Source: Balneolaceae bacterium
GTDB lineage: Bacteria > Bacteroidota > Rhodothermia > Balneolales > Balneolaceae
NCBI GenBank assembly: GCA_009711805.1
Contig: VEMX01000010.1
Location: 1 to 48,826, forward strand
Length of the DNA: 48,826 bases
Direction of reading: 5' to 3'
Under the pieces are notes generated by a model, which ran no database searches, had not been told where the DNA came from, and saw only the letters and a list, made by a program, of their open reading frames with translations. This document shows positions 36,975 through 44,003 of the stretch, piece after piece. Made by a program: the position numbers and the translations under genes. The number at the start of each line of letters is the position of its first letter. The stretch's first letter is position 1.

Positions 36975-38999
36975 ATGAAAAAATACTCTACAACACTATT
37001 TTCGGCACTTTTAATACTGATGACGGGACTTTCTCCCCAACTCCAGGCTCAGGATGCTGAAGAAAACAACTCGCATACCGTAGTTACAGCCCCTTCTTCT
37101 CTTCATTTAGAAATAGGTGAAGAAGTTCAGTTAACAGGCCATGTAGAAGATGCTGAAGGAAATATTGTTTCCGATTCCCTGATCTTCTTTACAAGAGCCC
37201 GCCGCTCGTTACAGATTACTACTGACGGTAAAATTAAAGCGCTTAAACCGGGTTCTTTTACCGTAATAGCCCGTTCCATTCAAGGAGGATGGCAAGATGC
37301 TCCCCGCACAAATGTTCCGGTACAAGTAGCATATCCACCAGTAGCCGAGGTATCTCTGAATGGGATACCGAATAACTTGTACGCTGGTACCTCCCTTCCT
37401 GTTAAAGTCTTAATTGAGGATACTATGGGAGAAATGAGAACTAATGTTGATTATACAATAAGTAGCTCAAAACCATCCATAGCTACCGTTGATAATTTCG
37501 ATAACCTGCAGTTACACCAACCAGGAACATTTACCTTAACGCTACAAGCAGAAGATCAGTCTTCTTCAATTACCAAAAAGGTTCAACAAAATCCTACTGC
37601 TGAACTGGCTCTCTCCCACAACTATACTCATAAAACGGTACGTACCGGAGATGTGGTGCAATTCAACGCTCAGGCTAAAACAGCCGGCGGAAGTGCGGTA
37701 CAAGATGCTCCCATAACCTATTCATATATAGGAGAGCCTAATGACGATCTGGGACATGGTTCTATTGCTCAAATTGAGCAGGACGGTCGTTTTGTAGCCA
37801 ACAAACCCGGCAAATACACCGTTATGGCAAAATCAGGTAATACCTTTGTTGAGCATACCTTCCGGGCAGTTCCCCGAAATGTACAACAAGAAATAGAAGT
37901 TGTAGGCCAGGGACTTGTTAGCCACACCCGCACTTCTGACCTATGGATTTGGGAAGGGGTTGACGGTCGCGACTACGCTGTTACCGGAACCTGGGGGGGT
38001 AATGGTGAAGCTATATTTTGGGATGTCACCGACCCCAAAAATATAACAGCTATTGATACGGTAACTGTAGATGCCCGAACCGTGAACGATGTAAAAGTTA
38101 ACGAGCGCGGTGATATTGCTGTAATTACCCGTGAAGGTGCTTCTAACCGCAAAAACGGAATCATCATTTTGGATGTAACCGATCCCTCCAATGTGGAAAT
38201 ACTTTCGGAATACAATAAAGACCTAACCGGAGGGGTGCACAATACCTTTATCTACGAAGATCATGTATATGCGGTAAACAACGGCCGAAGGTATGATATC
38301 ATCAATATTGAGGATCCCAGGAATCCCTATACTGTTAACAAGTTCGAGCTCGGCACCCCCGGTCATTCCATCCATGATGTTTGGATTGAAGATGGCATTG
38401 CCTACTCTTCTAACTGGTCGGATGGTGTGGTTGCTGTAGATATCGGCAGTAAGAACAGTGCTGAGATGCCCGGTGCAAATGGCTCTCCCGAAAACCCTGT
38501 GCAGTTGGGAAGCTATGCCTACCCAAGTGGTTGGAATCATGCCGCATTTCCGTTTAAAAGTGAATCAACCGGAGACTTTTATGTAGTGGCCGGCGATGAA
38601 TCTTTCCCCTACGGCCTGGATACCAATGGTGCAAACCGTGCCGCCGGATGGGTACACTTTATTAAGTTTGATGACTGGGGTTCTCCAAAGGAAGTAGCTC
38701 GCTACAAAGTGCCGGAAGCAGGATCTCATAACTATTGGATTGAAGGAGATAAACTCTATGCTGCCTTCTATAACGGCGGATTACGAGTCGTGGATATCTC
38801 GGGAGAACTTATGGGCGATTTATACGAGCAAGGCCGGGAAATCGCTTCCTTCTTTCCCCGGGATAATGAAGCCTTTATTCCCAATGCTACTTTTACTTGG
38901 GGACCACAGCCATATAAGGGATATATCTATCTCTCTGACTGGAACTCCGGGCTCTGGGCGCTGAAACTTAAAGACAATAATGCAAACGGTACTGATTAA
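36975..38999 (+). CDS. secreted Ig-like / LVIVD beta-propeller protein, copy 2
   Basis: A 674-residue paralogue of the preceding protein with the same order of parts: signal peptide ending PQLQAQ (about 25), three Ig-like modules, then the propeller. The propeller is the most conserved part (VWIEDGVAYSSNW against VWIEDGIAYSSNW, EGASNRKNG in both), whereas the Ig modules have diverged. It has a short insert near the end (LDTNGANRAAGWVHF). The ATG at 36975 starts a clean signal peptide; the frame begins 20 codons earlier inside copy 1. The two are probably co-transcribed. Confidence 0.85.
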   Translation: MKKYSTTLFSALLILMTGLSPQLQAQDAEENNSHTVVTAPSSLHLEIGEEVQLTGHVEDAEGNIVSDSLIFFTRARRSLQITTDGKIKALKPGSFTVIARSIQGGWQDAPRTNVPVQVAYPPVAEVSLNGIPNNLYAGTSLPVKVLIEDTMGEMRTNVDYTISSSKPSIATVDNFDNLQLHQPGTFTLTLQAEDQSSSITKKVQQNPTAELALSHNYTHKTVRTGDVVQFNAQAKTAGGSAVQDAPITYSYIGEPNDDLGHGSIAQIEQDGRFVANKPGKYTVMAKSGNTFVEHTFRAVPRNVQQEIEVVGQGLVSHTRTSDLWIWEGVDGRDYAVTGTWGGNGEAIFWDVTDPKNITAIDTVTVDARTVNDVKVNERGDIAVITREGASNRKNGIIILDVTDPSNVEILSEYNKDLTGGVHNTFIYEDHVYAVNNGRRYDIINIEDPRNPYTVNKFELGTPGHSIHDVWIEDGIAYSSNWSDGVVAVDIGSKNSAEMPGANGSPENPVQLGSYAYPSGWNHAAFPFKSESTGDFYVVAGDESFPYGLDTNGANRAAGWVHFIKFDDWGSPKEVARYKVPEAGSHNYWIEGDKLYAAFYNGGLRVVDISGELMGDLYEQGREIASFFPRDNEAFIPNATFTWGPQPYKGYIYLSDWNSGLWALKLKDNNANGTD

Positions 39000-39134
39000 G
39001 TATCAATAGCAGCCTGTAACAGAAGAGCATATAATATTATTCAGTATGATTATGTTCTTCTGCTAAGGTATTCCGGAATATGACTTAAGAAATACAGAAC
39101 GAGTTAAACCCAACCAAAAGAATTACTCAAAAGC

Positions 39135-40235
39135 ATGAAGTTTTTAAAGCCATTATTTACACTGGTGCTATTTGTTGTTATTGCAGGCACTGAAAACTTG
39201 CAGGCGCAAGATTACTATGCCTACGTTGCAGCCGAATCTGAGGACATGGTACACCTGATACACTTTAATGCAGAAACCCAACAAGCTACCATAGCAGAAA
39301 CAATAGAAGTAGGTCGATATCCTACTGAAACGGATGGTCCGCATGGAATTACAGTAGCCCCCGACGGGAAACACTGGTTTGTTTCCATTGCACATGGCAA
39401 CCCATATGGCATGCTGGCCAAATACAGTACTGAAACTAATAAACTGGTATCAACCACTGACCTGGGCATGTTTCCGGCCAGTATGGAGATTTCTGAAGTA
39501 ACCGGCCTGCTCTATGTTGTCAATTTTAACCTGCACGGAGAAATGAAACCCAGTTCTGTTTCTGTTGTTGAGCCGGAAAGCATGACACGTATTACAGATA
39601 TTGAAACCGGTATAATGCCTCATGGCTCGCGAATTGGGGCTTCCGGTAAGTACCAATATCATGTTTCTATGATGACTGATGAGCTTATCCAGATTAACAC
39701 CCAAACCCTGGAAGTATCTAAGCGCTTTAAGCTCTCAGAAACTAAAGGCGGAATGAGTGGCCACAAGGATATGGACCATAGCAAAATGGAGCACAAGCCC
39801 GTTGAAAAACCTACCTGGGCCCACCCGCATCCAACCAAACCACTCATATATGTAGCCGCTAACGGTTCAGATGAGCTGCTTGAAATCAATACCAAAAAAT
39901 GGGAAATAACCCAACGGTATAAAACAGGAAAAGCCCCCTACAACCTGGAAGTAACTCCTGATGGTAAATATGTTGTTGTCACCTATAAAGGAGAAGGAGC
40001 AACCGGAATCTGGGATCTTGAGGAAGGAAAAGAAGTTGCAAAAATAGAAAACAGCCGAAAAGTATCTCACGGGGTTACCATATCGCCTGACAGCAAATAT
40101 GCATTTATTTCGGTAGAAGGCATTGGTGGAGAACCTGGGTCAGTTGAGGTTATCAACCTTCAAACACTGGAACGTGTGGATGTGGTTGAAACCGGGAAAC
40201 AAGCAGGCGGCATCTACTTCTGGAAACAATCTTAA
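39135..40235 (+). CDS. YncE-like secreted beta-propeller with His/Met loop
   Basis: A 366-residue exported protein with a signal peptide ending ENLQAQ (about 25). Seven or so repeats of the YncE/cytochrome-d1-like propeller (YVAAES, PHGITVAPDGKHWFVS, YVVNFN, VTPDGKYVVVTY, ISPDSKYAFIS) follow. A non-repeat loop at about 210-225 reads GHKDMDHSKMEH, with four His and two Met in twelve residues, suggesting copper or other soft-metal binding. It follows the two LVIVD genes with a 135-bp gap. Function is unknown; a metal-related periplasmic role is inference. Confidence 0.82.
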   Translation: MKFLKPLFTLVLFVVIAGTENLQAQDYYAYVAAESEDMVHLIHFNAETQQATIAETIEVGRYPTETDGPHGITVAPDGKHWFVSIAHGNPYGMLAKYSTETNKLVSTTDLGMFPASMEISEVTGLLYVVNFNLHGEMKPSSVSVVEPESMTRITDIETGIMPHGSRIGASGKYQYHVSMMTDELIQINTQTLEVSKRFKLSETKGGMSGHKDMDHSKMEHKPVEKPTWAHPHPTKPLIYVAANGSDELLEINTKKWEITQRYKTGKAPYNLEVTPDGKYVVVTYKGEGATGIWDLEEGKEVAKIENSRKVSHGVTISPDSKYAFISVEGIGGEPGSVEVINLQTLERVDVVETGKQAGGIYFWKQS

Positions 40236-40253
40236 TTTGGCTTAGCTGCCTTT

Positions 40254-40964
40254 TTATTCTTTTAAATGAATGGAGTGACTGGCATTGCCACCACTCCTTT
40301 CTATTTCTCTCCGCTCCTCTTCCTCAAGTACCTTCACTACATATCCAAGTCGGTCAGCTATACCTATAATCAACGATTCAAGCCTCCCCCGGTCGGTATT
40401 AAACTTTACAAGCGCCCCCTTCGACCGAAGATCTATTTTCTGGATGGCCCGGCTGATCATATCAATACATTTCATGATTTCATCAGCTTTAAACTCTTTT
40501 GTACCCGTAATCTTTGGAGGGACATATTTCTTTTTGAACTCACTTAAGATTCGAATTTCCCCGGTCTCATTATCTTGTTCCAGCCACTGTAATTTGTGCT
40601 CCAGATTTTTTATATGATAACACAAATAGCGGGGTTTTTGGCTCTCTATGTAAAAATTGTATTCCGAGATCCAGTAATCCTTTACCTTCTCCATTTCCGT
40701 ATCAAACCAGATCCCCCCTTCTTCTAAATCAAAAAAATATTCCGGTGGCTTGGTTTTCTTATCTGCGACTACCAACGGATGAATCTTTTCAAAAACCCGG
40801 TTAAGATTATTCTGTTCATCCTCCATTTCTACCCTCAGTACAGGCTGATCTTCTTCAACATCTACAAAATCCGGTGCATCATTCTCAACCGTGCAATGTA
40901 TAGAATTAATTGTGATCAGTACGCGAACCAGCCCGTCCTCTATATCCTTTGAAAATGCTTTCAT
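40254..40964 (-). CDS. unrecognised 236-residue acidic protein
   Basis: A soluble protein without signal peptide or membrane helix. It is rich in Glu, Asp and Lys, with a coiled-coil-like C-terminus (VLEEEERREIERSGG). Conserved-looking stretches are FDLEEGGIWFDTEMEKVKDYW and LRSKGALVKFNTDRGRLESLI. No family recognised. It is convergent with the propeller gene and divergent from the ZIP transporter, with which it shares the palindrome at 41054-41069. Confidence 0.65.
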   Translation of the reverse strand: MKAFSKDIEDGLVRVLITINSIHCTVENDAPDFVDVEEDQPVLRVEMEDEQNNLNRVFEKIHPLVVADKKTKPPEYFFDLEEGGIWFDTEMEKVKDYWISEYNFYIESQKPRYLCYHIKNLEHKLQWLEQDNETGEIRILSEFKKKYVPPKITGTKEFKADEIMKCIDMISRAIQKIDLRSKGALVKFNTDRGRLESLIIGIADRLGYVVKVLEEEERREIERSGGNASHSIHLKE

Positions 40965-41053
40965 TGATTTCTAATAGTTAAAATTTGACCACTCTAAAAG
41001 TATATAAATTCGAAGTTCATGCCTAATGGATAAACATTATTTAATCCTCTATT

Positions 41054-41069
41054 TTTAGTCTAAACTAAA
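41054..41069. promoter_or_regulatory. DtxR/MntR-like operator candidate
   Basis: A perfect palindrome TTTAGT-CTAA-ACTAAA, 48 bp before the ZIP transporter start, in the divergent gap. It has the TTTAG...CTAAA layout typical of DtxR/MntR boxes. Metal-responsive control of the ZIP gene is a natural reading, not shown. Confidence 0.55.
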
Positions 41070-41117
41070 TTTTTATTAAGTCAACACAAATACCTATATT
41101 AGACGAAAAATTATACT

Positions 41118-41948
41118 ATGGACATATTACCTACTTGGTTCTTCGAATTAAATCCTATTGTACAAGCTCTTCTTGGAGGGCTATTCACCTGGGGAGTAAC
41201 TGCATTGGGCGCTGGCCTGGTGTTCTTCACTAAAAATGTCAGTTATGCCGTACTGGATAGTATGATGGGATTTGCTGCCGGTGTGATGATAGCCGCCAGT
41301 GTATGGTCACTTATTATCCCTTCTATTGATATGGCTGAAGCTCAGGGCATTATTCCCTGGATGCCGGCCGTAATCGGTTTTCTTGTGGGCGGTATTTTCT
41401 TACGAGTGTGTGACCAATATTTACCCCATCTCCATATTGGCATGCCCAAAAGTGAAGCCGAAGGAGTTAAAACTACCTGGAGGCGGGCTACGCTTCTGGT
41501 ACTTGCTATTACGCTTCATAACATACCCGAAGGTCTTGCCATTGGTGTTTTATTTGGTGCTGCTGCATCAGGTGTGGATCCAACTGGAAGTGCCACTATT
41601 GCCGCGGCAGTAACATTATCACTTGGTATTGGAATCCAGAATTTTCCCGAAGGTGTTGCGGTATCTATGCCCCTGAGGCGAGAGGGGGTGGGTATCCTGA
41701 AGAGCTTCAACTATGGACAGTTGTCTGGAGTTGTAGAACCTGTCTCTGCAGTAATTGGAGCTGCTGCTGTCTTAATGATTCAACCCATCCTTCCCTATGC
41801 CCTGGCTTTTGCTGCCGGTGCAATGATCTATGTTGTGATTGAGGAGTTGATTCCCGAAAGCCAGCTGCATGGAAATACCGATTTAGCAACCATGGGAGCT
41901 ATGGTCGGTTTTTGTGTGATGATGGTACTTGATGTAGCCCTGGGTTGA
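41118..41948 (+). CDS. ZIP family metal transporter, GufA-type
   Basis: A 276-residue inner-membrane importer of divalent metals (zinc, iron, manganese). Eight hydrophobic helices are visible. The TM4 metal-site motif is HNIPEGLA (H134, N135, E138) and the TM5 motif is IQNFPEGVA (Q174, N175, E178); the TM5 Gln is typical of the GufA subgroup. A loop with HLHIGMP lies near 104-110. The DtxR/MntR-like palindrome upstream suggests repression by manganese, iron or zinc. Confidence 0.9.
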   Translation: MDILPTWFFELNPIVQALLGGLFTWGVTALGAGLVFFTKNVSYAVLDSMMGFAAGVMIAASVWSLIIPSIDMAEAQGIIPWMPAVIGFLVGGIFLRVCDQYLPHLHIGMPKSEAEGVKTTWRRATLLVLAITLHNIPEGLAIGVLFGAAASGVDPTGSATIAAAVTLSLGIGIQNFPEGVAVSMPLRREGVGILKSFNYGQLSGVVEPVSAVIGAAAVLMIQPILPYALAFAAGAMIYVVIEELIPESQLHGNTDLATMGAMVGFCVMMVLDVALG

Positions 41949-41956
41949 TCAACTAT

Positions 41957-41985
41957 ATTTTTACCGGAACAAACAATCCGGCAAA
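41957..41985 (+). terminator. weak terminator-like hairpin
   Basis: CCGGA / TCCGG with an 8-nt loop and outer T/A arms, right after the ZIP stop. The stem is short and no T run follows, so activity is uncertain. Confidence 0.4.
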
Positions 41986-42035
41986 AAGCTATCTCCGTAA
42001 TGTTACTGTGAATATTATTGATATTAGGAGATGCC

Positions 42036-42407
42036 GTGTTGAGTGATTCCATTAAAATACTCATAGCAGAGGAGAACTATGTAATTTCTCTTGTCCTTCA
42101 ACGAATGATTGAAAAGCTTGATCATCAATGTGTAGGCTTAGCCACTTCTGAACAGGAAATAATAGAACTGACAAGAAATACCACTCCGGATGCAATTATT
42201 TTGGATACTTCTTTTGTGGACGCCAAGGGCTTAAAAAAAATAGAAAAGACAATAGAAGCCATGAATACTTCTATCATCTTTTCTTCAACAAGAAAAACCG
42301 ATGGCATTACTTTTGGAACGGCCCAAAACAGCTCTGGTCACTATCTGTCAAAACCTTATTTAATAACAGATCTTAAATCTGAAATAGAGAAAATACGCCC
42401 CTCTTAA
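42036..42407 (+). CDS. receiver-only response regulator
   Basis: A 123-residue stand-alone CheY-like receiver without output domain. The acidic pair is EE (IAEENY), the phosphorylatable Asp sits in AIILDTSF, the Ser/Thr in IIFSST and the Lys in LSKPY. I use the GTG at 42036, 5 nt after AGGAG; a TTG at 42039 or a longer TTG frame at 42018 are alternatives. No histidine kinase is encoded nearby. The stop codon TAA is part of the left end of the element at 42404. Confidence 0.78.
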   Translation: MLSDSIKILIAEENYVISLVLQRMIEKLDHQCVGLATSEQEIIELTRNTTPDAIILDTSFVDAKGLKKIEKTIEAMNTSIIFSSTRKTDGITFGTAQNSSGHYLSKPYLITDLKSEIEKIRPS

Positions 42408-42625
42408 CCCGGATTATTCACCAAGAAATTTAATCGTACGCAAGGCGAAGTAGAAATGGGAACGGAACTTAAGTACCCCAATTTTCACTTGAACGCAGCG
42501 TACGGGGAAATTTCGCCGCCTAATCCGTACCTCAAAATTGGGCTATTACATAAAGCAATTCAACGGTAATATATTCAAGTGTATAGATCGCCATTTTGCA
42601 TCCATTCGTGAATAATTCGGGTTAA
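42404..42625. mobile_element. non-autonomous TTAA-ended element, long copy
   Basis: About 222 bp with terminal inverted repeats: left TTAACCCGGATTATTCAC, right GTGAATAATTCGGGTTAA, one mismatch. Inside, CCCCAATTTT and AAAATTGGG form a second inverted repeat around a GTACGGGG block. It has no coding capacity. A short copy is at 43518-43608, identical in most of its length but lacking about 130 bp of the centre. The ends carry TTAA and provide the stop codons of both flanking genes. Confidence 0.72.
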
Positions 42626-43065
42626 CAGCATAGCGTGGTTTCAGTTGCCTGAAGGTTTGGTTTACAAGCGGTCGGATTTATTGATAATCCCAACGTCAGT
42701 TCATCAGCAGACTCTTCTACAAGATGAACTTTGTACTTAGCTGCTGAATGTGCGGTATCGCCATACTCGATGTACAAATCCGAATCTACCTCAATGGGCC
42801 TGGATGCATCTATCTTCTGAATGATCGATAGAGCTTTTCCAACGGTCCAGTCTGCTTCACGCGTAGAATGTTCATTCACCCATAACTGAATAACCGTTTC
42901 CTTGAATGAATGTACATTGCCGCCACAGTCAACAGAGTCAATATCCTGGTTCTTGATTTCCGTAATATGGAGATCCCCTCCTATATGCGTACCGTCAGGT
43001 AATTGGAAATTCAGATTGCGGTTTTTATTCGTCTCTAATGTTGTTAATAAAGTGGAAGTATTCAT
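42622..43065 (-). CDS. DUF6428 family protein
   Basis: A 147-residue soluble protein of DUF6428, commonly found beside arsR in Bacteroidota arsenic loci. It starts MNTSTLLTTLETN, with LNFQLPDGTHIGGDLHITEIK typical of the family, and ends with a Cys-rich tail TACK...TLCC. The Cys positions suggest arsenite or metal binding, which is inference. It sits 41 bp downstream of arsR in the same direction. Its stop codon overlaps the right end of the TTAA element. Confidence 0.82.
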   Translation of the reverse strand: MNTSTLLTTLETNKNRNLNFQLPDGTHIGGDLHITEIKNQDIDSVDCGGNVHSFKETVIQLWVNEHSTREADWTVGKALSIIQKIDASRPIEVDSDLYIEYGDTAHSAAKYKVHLVEESADELTLGLSINPTACKPNLQATETTLCC

Positions 43066-43106
43066 TTTATTTATTGTGATATTGCGATTAATTATTCTAA
43101 AAAAAT

Positions 43107-43436
43107 TTAGCAGCAGCTTTTTGGATTAGCAGGTTCGTCCAAAAACAGTGAAATGTCAGCCTTAAATTTTTTAATGGCTTCCGTATTCAGGCAGTAGCAT
43201 ACACTGGTACCTTCAATTTCTCCGGCTATCAGTCCAGCTTTCTTTAGTGCTTTTAGATGCTGCGATACCGTAGATTGAGAAAGCGGCAATTCATCTACAA
43301 TATCACCGCATACACATGATTTTTGCCGTGCCAAAAAGTGAATGATAGCAATACGGGCAGGGTGCCCAATGGCTTTAGCTACTCCAGCCAGGTAATTTTG
43401 GCGATCTGTAAATTCTTCTGATTTAGATTTCCCCAT
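43107..43436 (-). CDS. arsR: ArsR family repressor
   Basis: A 109-residue winged-helix repressor that releases DNA on binding As(III) or a similar soft metal. The metal motif CVCGD (C41, C43) lies at the start of the recognition region as in ELCVCDL-type Ars[18 protein letters not shown] is the recognition helix, and a C-terminal CC pair is present. The palindrome ATCGT-N6-ACGAT lies 7 bp upstream of the start codon. Co-regulated genes are DUF6428 and possibly the acetyltransferase. Confidence 0.9.
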   Translation of the reverse strand: MGKSKSEEFTDRQNYLAGVAKAIGHPARIAIIHFLARQKSCVCGDIVDELPLSQSTVSQHLKALKKAGLIAGEIEGTSVCYCLNTEAIKKFKADISLFLDEPANPKSCC

Positions 43437-43442
43437 TATTTA

Positions 43443-43458
43443 ATCGTTTTATTACGAT
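43443..43458. promoter_or_regulatory. ArsR operator candidate
   Basis: A perfect inverted repeat ATCGT-TTTATT-ACGAT just upstream of the arsR start, the expected site of autorepression. A looser CACAAT/CGAT-type site lies in the 41-bp gap before DUF6428. Confidence 0.6.
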
Positions 43459-43517
43459 CAATAATACCTATAATTTGAATCAGGTGCAAACAAGCCTTTT
43501 ATTTCTTCTTCATACAC

Positions 43518-43608
43518 TTAGCCCGGATTATTCACCAAGAAATTCAACGATAATATATTCAAGTATATAGATCGCCATTTTGCATCCATTCGTGAATAAT
43601 TCGGGTTA
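43518..43608. mobile_element. non-autonomous TTAA-ended element, short copy
   Basis: About 91 bp: TTAGCCCGGATTATTCACC at the left, GTGAATAATTCGGGTTAG at the right. Apart from the missing centre it matches the long copy, with few changes (for example AACGATAATATATTC). It lies inside the 3' end of the acetyltransferase frame and supplies its C-terminal tail and stop. Confidence 0.72.
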
Positions 43609-44003
43609 GCCGATGCCGGACATATTTTTGAAAACTGGGTGCTTTTTTGCACTCCCTCCGGTACCTCTCCCCGTTTTATAACAATGAAGCCAAGCTGCTC
43701 AAAAAAGCCGGTCGTACTTTCTGTGAGTAAGTAGATTGGCTTTCTCCCAAAATCCTGTACCAGCTTTTCAACCAGTTGAGCTCCAATTCTCTTGCCTCTT
43801 TGAGTACTATGAACAGCAACCGATCTCAGTAACAGATTATCACCAAAAGACTGCACCGCTCCTCCAGCTATCACCTTGTTGTTGTTCAAGCCTACCTGGA
43901 AATCAATGGCATCAATATCTACATCCTCTGTTGGAAGGTTACTATCTGCCAGCAGCTTCAGGATTTCCAGGTAATGCCGTTTGTTCGCTTTCTGAATTTT
44001 CAT
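43518..44003 (-). CDS. ArsN2-like GNAT acetyltransferase, element-extended
   Basis: A 161-residue GNAT protein of the arsenic-locus ArsN2 type. The acetyl-CoA loop is RSVAVHSTQRGKRIG, then YLLTESTTGFFEQLGF and the ArsN2-like ending STQFSKICPASA. The last 28 or so residues are encoded by the inserted TTAA element and look foreign. I chose the ATG at 44003; a GTG at 44036 is possible. The gene overlaps the 3' end of the YdbT-like gene by 62 nt, which is long. It may N-acetylate arsenicals such as arsinothricin; substrate not known. Confidence 0.78.
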   Translation of the reverse strand: MKIQKANKRHYLEILKLLADSNLPTEDVDIDAIDFQVGLNNNKVIAGGAVQSFGDNLLLRSVAVHSTQRGKRIGAQLVEKLVQDFGRKPIYLLTESTTGFFEQLGFIVIKRGEVPEGVQKSTQFSKICPASANPNYSRMDAKWRSIYLNILSLNFLVNNPG

